DNA from: Prorocentrum cordatum
Taxonomy: Eukaryota > Sar > Dinophyceae > Prorocentrales > Prorocentraceae
Assembly: GCA_963575745.1 (NCBI GenBank)
Contig: CAUYUJ010009458.1
Span: forward strand, 251,001-315,000
Direction: 5' to 3'
DNA: 64,000 bases
Part shown: positions 34,601-43,240 of the stretch, in pieces
Position numbering within the stretch: the first letter of the stretch is position 1
Layout of the letters: every line of letters begins with the position of its first letter
Notes under the pieces: model-generated
The model's database searches: none
Told to the model about the DNA's origin: nothing
The model's input: the letters and a program-made list of their open reading frames with translations, nothing else
Translations under genes and position numbers: made by a program

Positions 34601-34882
34601 GATGTCCACCAGATTCATGGATGAAGGGCGGGTAGCGTTCGAATTCTCCATGCTTCGTGACGCTGCACAATGTGACCACAATGCGAGTATACGTAACCGC
34701 CGCCGCAACACGAGCTGCGGTCGTCAAGGAGGACGACCTCCTCACGAACGCCGACATGCAGGCGAACCCAGTTAAAGCATCACAGGCCCAAAATACTGAA
34801 CTCAATACATGGCTTGGCAACACAAGTGTTGCAATATGCCATGTAGATCCAAAGCGTCAAACATCATGACTTCGAGGTACGC

Positions 34883-35480
34883 ATGTTAATGGAAGGTCGT
34901 CAAGAACGAAAAGGCCGAGATGGAACGCACCATCAGATTACGTCTGGTACTTCGGGTTTTCATGGACTTCGAGGCTTTCGATGTGGAGACATTATCAGGA
35001 ACAGCGCGGCGGTCAAGTCATATGTTACTCGCAAACACAGCAGCGTCCAAGAAGCAATGGGTCATTGCTTCCGTTGGCATCAACATGGCTTTCCTGAAAA
35101 GGGTTACCCTACCAGGAAGTGCGGTGTGCTGTACATCGGCGGCTGGATCAGCATCGGTGCCTCTACCCTTCCCAGGATTCGAGCACTACGATGAGTCGAA
35201 ACACGGCTGACAGTGCCTCAAGCCAGGCACAGGCACCAAGGATGCGCCCAGAGCCTTCTCACTGAAGTTTAGAAAGACTGCGAGAGGCTTTGATCCCAGA
35301 CCCACGTCCTACGACGATGAGCTTGAGGCAATCAGTAACCTTCTCACAGCAAAACATGTTGATGATATTAATATGGCCGGACTGGGGACACCATCGACAA
35401 GTGCGTCAAGTGTGTCGAGGACACGTTTGGCAAGTGTAAACTGAACGAACACACATATACCAATTGTGTGGTGAGACAGA
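34883..35480 (+). pseudogene. Copia-type reverse transcriptase fragment
   Basis: RT copies RNA to DNA for retrotransposition. The open segment at 34920-35207 carries LRLVLRVFMDFEAFDVET and NTAASKKQWVIASVGINMAF, matching the copia RT region in which ASxxxNxAFLxG precedes the palm. The frame then changes, and the next segment reads KPGTGTKDAPRAFSLK and TAKHVDDINMAG. Its DD pair is the copia counterpart of YVDD. Another frame change near 35390 leads to DTIDKCVKCVEDTFGKCKL. A stop and at least two shifts in about 600 bp mean no full RT is made. I am confident of the family because the order and spacing of motifs are kept. Confidence 0.85.
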
Positions 35481-36330
35481 CCAAGGATGGGGACGGTAAT
35501 CTGGATCAATATGAATACATCAAACAGTTCTGTCCTATACAACATCTTGAACTCACAGGCACAGACGCCGACGCCAAAGCATCAAAGATGGTTGTTGACA
35601 TGTTTGTCTGCCTCAGAGGCGCATTGGCTTACGCATTCATCACACAGGTGTGGTCGATGGTATATGTGGTCTCTCTGCAACGTGTCCAAAAACCGACCAA
35701 ACCTGCAGGCCTGCCCTAAGAAGATCGTCTATCGATCGATGGTTCCAACGGGCGAAGTTGACCTGCACAGGGACTCCGGCGATCGACGTCTTAGCGGAGA
35801 TGCCGGTGACGAGGTAAAAGGCTATGGTATTCGTCGGGCAAACTTGCTACGGTGTGGAAACACGCCAAGCGGGACGCCTGTCGTCCATCTGATCGATGCG
35901 CACTGCAAGTTTTACCGCTTGCAAGTCCGCTCAAGCTACTCAGCAGAAACGCTAGCAGCAGCCCGTAATTTGAAGGACTGCTATCCCACGAGCGTTACCC
36001 TGCGCAAACTCCACGCAGGACCACTGACATCCACTCAGTTGAAAGTCATACTGGAGATGGGTGGCCTAAGCATGAAGGTCACTTTGACATTTGCCGGATC
36101 TGCCTGCATGTCTCTGTCACGCAGAGAGTGGAAAAATAAGCCGACCAGGTGTGCACTTGTGGGACACATCAGTTGGATACGACAGATGATGGAGCGAGAT
36201 ATCGCGCGTAGCATTCAGCGGCGTGACACTCGCGACGCGACTGCGGACGGCCACACAAACGGGAGCATTAAAAGAAACACGCCCCTACAGGTCACGGGAG
36301 GAACGCAATCTTTCAAGCATTATTAAAATC
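35481..36330 (+). pseudogene. Copia-type connection and RNase H fragment
   Basis: It continues the RT remnant. One frame gives DQYEYIKQFCPIQHLELTG and RGALAYAFITQVWSMVYVV up to about 35716, the connection region in which copia proteins choose tokens of RGALxxLxxQTRPD type. The other frame, open from about 35700, gives MVPTGEVDLHRDSGDRR, then SSYSAETLAAARNL and RDTRDATADGHTNGS. The acidic residues in those three stretches fit the RNase H active site. The middle acidic position around 36110 is degraded. It ends at about 36326 without a downstream LTR that I can see. Confidence 0.8.
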
Positions 36331-36713
36331 GCCATGCTCCGCGCCGGGCCGGTCAGACAACATCGTCTGAGGCCGCTTGAGTGGCAGTCGTTTATACAGC
36401 AATTTTCAGAGCGTGAATTGCCCCCCCCGCTTTCGCTTCCAGGCAAAACCAAGTCATACCACGCGCCTCCCTCCTCGTCAAGCGGCCTGGCCAGTACAGG
36501 CCGTAGTTTGGCATCGCTTGGCACCTCTTGGAAGCAAGGGTGGTCAAAAGCGAGGTAGGTTTGTTTGCCCCCTAAATTTGCTCGCAAGGCAATTTGCGCG
36601 CAAGGGCACTTGCTCGCGGGTTCACCTCCCTCGCGATCCCGCCTTTTGTTGCCCTTTGCACATGTAGAGTTTACTGCGTAGCGGTGGCGGCCTCACGCTT
36701 CGCCCCACGCCCC

Positions 36714-36716
<3 letters not shown>

Positions 36717-36807
<91 letters not shown>

Positions 36808-36815
36808 CACACACG
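36717..36815. repeat. (CA)n microsatellite
   Basis: About 98 bp of near-pure CA. Confidence 0.97.
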
Positions 36816-37644
36816 ACTCTAAAGCGAGCTGGAACAAGGGCGAGAGATAGCGAGCGTTTGCCCCTGGCCGCTGGGGCCCACGCGGCCGGCCGGCAACGCG
36901 TGGCCGTGCCTCATCGCAAGGCGCGCGACTTGCCATCGAGACAGAAAACATCTTCGCTTGAGATGTCCCGTCGTTCCCGCGACGACCTCCGACTGGGACT
37001 ATCGCTACTACGGCACAACAGAGCTGGAGTTGGGCTTCGCTCAGGGCGAAGCTGCCGGTCGGGCCCGGCCCCCTCTTAAATTATTACGCGCGGAGCCAGC
37101 GAGCCGCGAGCGCGCTTGCAGCACCGAACATGCGTCGAGGAAGTCAAAGAACAATGCTGCCCACGAGGGCGCAACAAATCTTGCATAAGGAACCGGGAGG
37201 ATTTGCCGCCTGCCGACCAGACGCATGCATCGGGGCGTTTCAATTTGTTTTTTTTTTCAGCGCCAAGGCAGGCGCCCACGCTTCCGTTTGCCATCGAGGA
37301 AGGCATAAAGTGTAAGATCGATATGTTGTTTGTGGGTTGCAGGTCTGGCATATTTGTTCGGTGGCGCAGCGAAAGAAGAACTGAATGCATCATAAATGTG
37401 GAACGGTTTTTGTTTGACAAGACGCCGATGACCGACGAAAGCATGTCTGAGTTGAGGCCCTCCCAGGCTCGAGCGCCATCGAAGAAACCGCGTGATGGCC
37501 ATGGCAACTTCGAGGATTCAAGGAATCAGTTCGGCAGCGAAATTGGCGAATGGAATCGGACATGCATATCATCGACTGCGCGCAGACAAAGGGCGTGACC
37601 CACGAAAGTTCAAAAGTTTAGGAGGTGGCGCACGCCTGTTTTGC

Positions 37645-38502
37645 AGGTGCTGCATGCCTGCATCAGACTCGGACACGGCGATTCAGCTTTGAAATTGTTC
37701 GACCAGGTGTTGAAGAGAGGGGCTGTGCCCAAGGCGCATCTCATTACTAAGGCCGTATCCCAGAAAGTATCCAAGTTTGTCGTTGACAAGTAAAAATAAC
37801 AAGCGCATGCGGAAAGGCAGACTGGGCTTTTCGGCTTAGTTAAAGCTCGTGGGAACACACCGTCGCTTTCTATGCAGAACTGTTTGTTTCTGGCGTGGAA
37901 GAATGATTTTCTGCAGAGCGTCTTTGAGTATTTCCTGAAGATAAGGAGCGCAGGCATCATCCTCAGCAGATGGGCACATGGTGTCATCTTTCTGGTCAAC
38001 GAGCGACCCGAACCAGAATTCGCATTCGAAGTTTTCAAAGAAATAGAACGACGTGGACTTAGTCCTCACCGGACAGTATAATGCAGCGTTGGGTGCTTGT
38101 TCTCAGCTCAGCATGGGCAACGAGGCCCGAAAGCGGTTCAATCGCATGGCCGACCGCGAGTTGGTGCCCAACGCAAAGCCCTTCGGCATCATGATCAAAA
38201 TCGGCACGTCCGCTTTCTTACACGAGGAAGCCGTCGCCCTCCTTGAGAAGATGCGCGAGCAGCGTTTGGCGCCCGGTCGCTACGCATACCACCACGCAAA
38301 ATGCTCGCGCATTCAACATTTGAGCACTAAGTGCGCCGTGGCACTGTACATAAACATGGTTCAGGCGAGCGTGCCAGTCTGCATGAACACGCACGACCTT
38401 CTGACCGGAGCACTCAAGGCGGTCGATTGGAAGCTGTCGGCAAGCAGGTTGATGGCGGACGTGGCGCAAGCGAAACAGGCAGACGCCGCGCGAGACGGCT
38501 AG
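37645..38502 (+). pseudogene. Pentatricopeptide-repeat (PPR) protein, broken
   Basis: PPR proteins bind organelle RNA through tandem ~35-residue helical hairpins. The plus frame at 37646-37790 reads VLHACIRLGHGDSALKLF, a typical PPR helix pair, then meets TAA, AAA, TAA. The same frame resumes as GLFGLVKARGNTPS and continues to EVFKEIERRGLSPHRTV, another PPR, before a TAA at about 38078. A one-base shift then gives YNAALGACSQLSMGNEARK and EEAVALLEKMREQRLAPG, two more PPRs. The upstream piece near 37560 (MHIIDCAQTKG) may be the preceding repeat, linked across a possible TTTTGCAG acceptor at 37638-37645. So four to five PPRs carry two stop sites and one frameshift. The frame ends at 38502. Family certain; functional state doubtful. 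Confidence 0.8.
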
Positions 38503-39090
38503 CGAGAGGCAGGATTTCTTGTCCTAGACGCTGCGGGGCACCACGCGGGCTGCGCAATCAAACTTGCGGGCACTGAAGAGCCCCAGGCTGCGCAATCAGA
38601 TTTGCGCCCTGGCTTTCGCTAGCACCCTCGGACTTGAGGCTCCGTCTCCGGCCTACAGGTGCTCGAAGATCATGGCGCCATGTGGTTCGCATTCTGGCAT
38701 CTAGATGCGTTTTTCCCCAGAAGCCTCAAGGAACCGCGTCGCAAGCACGAAGGCATGGCGTCGCGTCGCGTCGCGCGCGTTGCTTTGTCGCGCCGTCCGA
38801 GGCGCGAAGGTGCGCGGAGGCCGCCCGCCTCTGCAGCGCAGGCGGCCCGATGCCTGTCTGCCTCGGCATGATATGTTGCGCACGCCGTCGAGAACTGATG
38901 CACAGATTGCACAGGCCTCCCCCTTCTTCCTCCTCCTCCTCCTCCTCTTCCGACTGGAGCCTGTATAAAGGTTTGGACGGTTTCATCGTTTTTTTGATAA
39001 CCACGATTTTCAGTTTTTAACACAGATTCCGTAGAAATCAAACAAATTAATTGAAACTACCAGAAACATGCAAGTTGATAAAAGCGGGAA
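38503..39090. other. No supported gene
   Basis: A short TCCTCC run lies at 38925-38950; the rest is unremarkable, turning AT-rich after 38960. Confidence 0.4.
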
Positions 39091-39097
39091 ACAAGAT

Positions 39098-40090
39098 TTC
39101 GCCTGAGACATTTGCCAAAAAGTAATGGTGGAAGGCTGCTGTTAAGGATGTCTCAAGCGAAATCTTGATTATTGGAGAATCCTTTGGATTTTTATTTTCT
39201 GGAGGAATCCGACGGCCCGAGAAAGTCCGGCGGAAAAACAAAAAAAAAGCCATTGGATTTTCAAAAAAAAGGGGTTTCGCTTGAGACACCCTCCAAACTT
39301 TCATGTTCCCCTATTGGTTGTTGCCCGATGTCTCAAGCCAAACCTTGATTTTCAATAAGATTAAGGTCAAAAATCAAGGTTCCGCATGAGACATCTGTCA
39401 AAAAGTGATGTTGGAAGGCTACTTTTCTGAGGATGTCTCAAGCGAAACCTTGATTATTTGATAATCCTTTGGTTTTTCATTTCTGGAGGAATCAGACGGC
39501 CCGAGAAAGTCCGGCGAAAAAAAAAAAATCCATTGGATTTTCAAAAAATCAAGGTTTCGCTTGAGACACCCTCCAAAGTTTCACTTTTCCCCTATTGATT
39601 TTGCCCGATGTCTCAAGCGAAACCTTGATTTTCAATAAGATTAAGGTCAAAAACCAAGGTTTCGCTTGAGACATCTTTCAAAAAATGATGGTGGCAGGCT
39701 ACTTTTCTGAGGATGCCTCAAGCGAAACCTTGATTATTTGATAATTCTTTGGATTTTCATTTTTGGGGAAATCCGACGGCCCCAGAAAGAAACCATTTGT
39801 TTTTAGATTTAACCTTATTGAAAATCAAGGTTTCGCTTGAGACATCGGGCAAAAACCAATAGGGGAAAAGTGAAAGTTTGGAGGGTGTCTCAAGCGAAAT
39901 CTTGTTGTTTTGAAAATCCACCGGATTTTTTTTTTTTTTGTTCGCCGGATTTTCTGGGGCCGTCGGATTTCCCCCAGAAATGAAAATCCAAAGGATTCTC
40001 CAACAATCAAAGTTTCGCTTGAGACATCCTCAGAAAGCCAGCTTTCCATCATCACTTTTTGCTTGATATCCTAAGCGAAACCTTTGTTTT
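39098..40090. repeat. Alternating-orientation motif array (GATGTCTCAAGCGAAACC)
   Basis: A ~24-bp motif (GATGTCTCAAGCGAAACC followed by TTGATT) and its complement alternate 14 times, near 39104, 39150, 39273, 39328, 39378, 39434, 39546, 39607, 39654, 39712, 39823, 39885, 40003 and 40065. Every neighbour is inverted. Larger units of about 280-300 bp repeat directly (from ~39098, ~39371 and ~39650) and then appear inverted (39800-40090), with shared blocks TTGGATTTTCATTT, CGACGGCCC and TTCAATAAGATTAAGGTC. The block is AT-rich in GC-rich surroundings and non-coding. Confidence 0.85.
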
Positions 40091-40115
40091 TGAGGTGATC
40101 TGCACAAAAATGAAG

Positions 40116-40440
40116 ATTTCACCTCCTCCTCCTCCTCCTGATCCTCCTGTACCTCATGATCCTTCTCCTCCTCCTCCTCCTCCTCCTCATTTTCATTATG
40201 CTGCTCCTCCTCCTCCTCGTCCTCATGCTCCTCCTCCGCCTCCTCATCCTCCTCACCCTCCCCCTCCTCTTCCTCCTCATCCTTCCCTCCTCCTCCTCCT
40301 CACTCTTTCTCGTCACTTTGCCTTTCCTCCTGCTCGTCGTCGTTCTCCTTCTCCTGCTCTTCCTCCTCCTCCTCCCGCTCCTCTTCCGTGTCGCCCTCCC
40401 CCTCTCTTCCGTTCTCCTCTCCCCCTCTCCCCCCTGGCAA
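40116..40440. repeat. CTC/TCC pyrimidine tract
   Basis: (TCC)n with CAT and CGT interruptions. Confidence 0.9.
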
Positions 40441-40446
40441 TGTCTG

Positions 40447-40690
40447 GTGACTCCGCCGCAGCGGCGCGGGCACGCCCGGCAGCCCAGCCGGGCCTTGCCT
40501 CCCCCCCTTCCTCTTCTCGCCGTCCGCCCTTCCCTTCCGCCGTGTCCTGCTCCCTCTCCCCAGCACTCTCCAGTGACTCCGCCGCAGCGGCGCGGGCACG
40601 GCTGGCACCCGGACCGGGCGTCAGTCCTCCTCTTACTCTTCTCGCCGTCCGCCCTTCCCTTTCCGCTCTCCCCTCTCCTTCCTCCGGAAG
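40447..40690. repeat. 126-bp tandem duplication
   Basis: GTGACTCCGCCGCAGCGGCG starts at 40447 and 40573. Both copies end in TCTTCTCGCCGTCCGCCCTT. Confidence 0.8.
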
Positions 40691-42100
40691 ACTGCGAAGA
40701 GTCTATCAAAGCAGCGTAAAAATCCGCTTCATATGCGTGTGCACGACGTTCACGATAGAACTCTCAATCCAAACGAACCGCACAAGCGCAGAACATGCAC
40801 GCACATGCCGCCGCACATGCCCGCACATGTTGGCGCAAAAAGCGGCCGCACATTTACCCGCCCAGGGATCAAGAAACGAACGCTGTGTACACGCACGCGC
40901 ACACGCAACATGCACCCGATATCATTGGAATCAAGTCGCAGTGTGCCTCAACATATAAATGTATTACTAGAACACTTGCTCAGGACAGTTTGTTTCCAAA
41001 TCCTTTACGAGGCAGACAGCGAAGGAGGCGTTTAGCTTCCGCGCTGCGGTTCCTTCCAAAGAGAATAACAAGAACCCACGCTTTTTAATATAGATTCCCA
41101 AACAGCGTCTGCACTTCAAATTTCTTAATTGTTTTCTACAGAAATTGAACTGTTGTTCGCTTTGGCGGATGTGTTTCCGCCGTCGCCGCCCCGTCGTCGC
41201 CCGTCGTCCCCGCGTCTTGGTTGCTATGGTTGCTCATTGTCACCGTTATCGTTTCGTCGCCGCCTGACGTTCGGACCTGTTTATCGAATTTGGTGATTAA
41301 GTTGCCGCTGTCGCCGCCCCGTCACCGCCTCGTCGCCGCTGTTTCTTTTGTGTTTTATTAATAGTTCTCCGGCGTCCTGCGGTGTCCCGTATTGTTCTGT
41401 GGCGTCCTATGCCAGTTTGCTCTGTCCTCGAAACAATTGCGAATTGGAAGGGAATGGCCAATGATAGAGTAAATTTGCGAGTTTCTAGTGCCGCGCATAA
41501 CTGTCTTGCGGATTGCCCAAGATACAAGCCCGAAGTGTCCATTCGTTGTTCCTCAGCATAAACAGCTGTCTTTCCAAGTGCAAGGAAACAGCGATGATGG
41601 CGACATATGTTGTTGCAGCGCGCCCGCGAAGCGCACTGACTCGGAAGATTGCCGGCGCAAGCAACCAGAGCGGCTACGTTAGATAATCCGCTCACTGCGA
41701 CGAGCGCATGCTCGCGATTGTCTTGCCAAACTCCACGACGGCGTCCTCAGGTGTCATTATATATTTACACGCGCGAACGCACTGTCAACGTAATTCCTAG
41801 CAAACCACATGCTTGGATGTTTGCAATAACACTAACAAACATTTAAACAACGCATGCCAATTTACTACGCTGCCCTTTCCAGCACGGCGCATCTTCCAGA
41901 TCCACGACCAGATGTATCCGCGGCATCTCTCTCAGTCCTTCGAATGCACTGCGTCTGGGATTGATGACCGCATCTCCGGCCTCAGCTGCGTTGCGTCAAT
42001 GGAATGACTTCCACGAAAACGGCATGAGAAAACAGAAATGCAATCGGTCGTATAAAATCGAATCGCCTTTGAATCTGTTTGATTTATTGGAGGGGGGAGA
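40691..42100. other. No clear gene; possible downstream part of the minus-strand element
   Basis: Contains GTCGCCGCC-type repeats at 41170-41340. Minus-strand frames (for example 41932-42237) could include terminal exons of the transposase gene, but I cannot recognise a domain. Confidence 0.35.
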
Positions 42101-42128
42101 GAGCGGACATATGTTATTACCCCAACAG

Positions 42129-42312
42129 CTATGGCACCCACCACAGACCATCGACAATCTGACTGCCCTTCTTGAGGGAGATCATCCTGACCTTGCCGTT
42201 GGGCATGATAAAGCGCACCGAACCCTGCGTCGCCCACTGCTCGGCGTCATGCGAGACAATGCCATGGGACAGCTTGAGGTGCTGGTAATGTTCCTCAAAA
42301 GAAGGCAAGTTT
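42129..42312 (-). CDS. IS1595/ISXO2-like (Merlin) transposase, C-terminal exon
   Basis: Read on the minus strand after the acceptor at 42313, this exon gives NLPSFEEHYQHLKLSHGIVS and later SQIVDGLWWVP. ISXO2-type transposases have a His-rich strand followed by an (I/V)(D/E)xxW motif holding the third catalytic acid; the Asp here is at 42150-42152. It joins exon 42398-42648 in phase across a GT-AG intron (42313-42397). The frame reaches a TAG at 42129, but a GTG immediately before it (GTGCCATAG) could be another donor, so the true end may lie further down. The reaction would be DDE-type cut-and-paste transposition. Confidence 0.6.
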
Positions 42313-42397
42313 CTGTTATTGTTTTTTTCTTCGTTGCCTTCAATGTTTCTTTTGAAATTATTGTAAAACTTAATCTTGAAACCGAATTTCCTTGTAC
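42313..42397 (-). other. Predicted 85-bp GT-AG intron in the transposase
   Basis: On the minus strand the donor is ACGAG^GTACAAGG and the acceptor is ATAACAG^AAACTT. The intron is AT-rich, unlike its exons. Removing it joins NQTR to NLPSFEEH in frame (split Arg codon). A clean splice linking two transposase motifs favours a once-expressed eukaryotic gene. Confidence 0.65.
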
Positions 42398-42648
42398 CTC
42401 GTCTGGTTGTAGCCGGGCGGCTTGTTGTCCACTGTGTGGTGGGATGCTCGGCTCGGCGGCGCGGCGGACTGGTTGGCGCGGGCGCCGTCTGCGAGCAGCA
42501 CGAAGTGGCCCGGAACAAGAAGCCAAGACAAAATCTCGCCACATTCTTCTCCGTTGAGCTGACAACCGCTGGCGCCCGCCTCGCACGCGCGATCGGGCAG
42601 CTCGAAGAACGTGGCGAGATCCCGACGACCGCGAGGGCGCACGCACAT
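42398..42648 (-). CDS. IS1595/ISXO2-like transposase, central exon (second catalytic Asp)
   Basis: The frame gives RRDLATFFELPDRACEAG, CGEILSWLLVPGHFVLLADG and ASHHTVDNKPPGYNQTR. The pattern of G-x-x-V-L-x-x-D-G-A-R-A followed by H-x-x-V matches the second DDE Asp of ISXO2-type proteins; the Asp is at 42487-42489. The frame is open upstream to about 42720, and a CTGCCAG acceptor at about 42720 is plausible. Two other frames are open here too, but only this one fits the family. Upstream it must connect to the first Asp at 42941-42943 through an unresolved intron or break. Confidence 0.6.
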
Positions 42649-42916
42649 GAATCTCCTGCGAAGAAGGCGATAATACCCGAAGGGGCGCGCCCCACAGGGT
42701 TCCTCCGTGCACGGCTTCTGGCAGGCAACTCGGGAAACTCTCCTCGGCGCAACGCCGCTATCGAACGCCCGATCGCGCGATCATCTCCCGAAGCCGATGG
42801 TATCACCAAGAATAACTAACTCCTCGCAATTGCAGATGCGTTCAAGATCGCTCGGCCCCCTCGCCCCGACGAGCAGCGAGCGCTGTCGATTGCTTGATGC
42901 CGCGAGCTGAGAAATG

Positions 42917-43240
42917 CTAAGCATGTCGCATGGATGCCTCGTCCGCCTCCACTAGAGGACCCGGCTTCCATTTGAATGCATTCTGCTCGGCCTGCGCGGC
43001 GGACGCGCAGATCTGCCGCGCGACGCTGCAGACGCGCTCTGCAGGTTGCGGCGATATCCCAATCTGCACGGCCAACTCATACGAAGAAGCGTACGAGGTG
43101 CCGTGGGTGGAAAGAACTTGAGCTATCTCCAGTAATGTCCTCGCTGGGCTCACAGATCCTGAGGAGAATATCGAACGATCGGCCGCATCAATGCGAAATG
43201 GAAAAGCAGCGCGCCACTTTTCCATGTCGCCGCCAGTTGA
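42917..43240 (-). CDS. IS1595/ISXO2-like transposase, segment with first catalytic Asp
   Basis: The minus frame reads SPARTLLEIAQVLSTHG, a helical stretch ending ISPQPAERVCSVARQICASA, then GPLVEADEASMRHA and a TAG. ISXO2-like proteins have helical DNA-binding repeats followed by a G-x-(V/I)-E-x-D-E motif with the first catalytic Asp (42941-42943). The zinc ribbon that should precede it is in a different frame at the end of the neighbouring 972-codon ORF, so there is a one-base shift or an intron near 43180-43240. The stop directly after the motif suggests an exon boundary (a GAG^GCATCC donor is possible) or decay. Confidence 0.6.
   Translation of the reverse strand, partial: STGGDMEKWRAAFPFRIDAADRSIFSSGSVSPARTLLEIAQVLSTHGTSYASSYELAVQIGISPQPAERVCSVARQICASAAQAEQNAFKWKPGPLVEADEASMRHA

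Larger units (their letters stand above)
34640..36340 (+). mobile_element. Ty1/copia-type retrotransposon remnant (Pol C-terminal half)
   Basis: Reverse transcriptase followed by RNase H lies in the plus sense, spread over several frames. The copia order is kept: a short RT leader with an LNTWLGN-like stretch (about 34798), RT palm, HVDDIN catalytic motif (35355-35372), connection region, RNase H ending with a DATADGHT motif (about 36235). No gag, integrase or LTR was recognised. At least three frame changes show it is dead unless the assembly is at fault. Confidence 0.85.

Noticed and set aside
39098-40090. CRISPR array
   Set aside because: The motif alternates in orientation, spacing is irregular, the spacers are themselves repeated and the genome is eukaryotic.
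41932-42237. Additional transposase exon
   Set aside because: Only its first part overlaps the recognised exon in another frame. The remainder shows no family motif.
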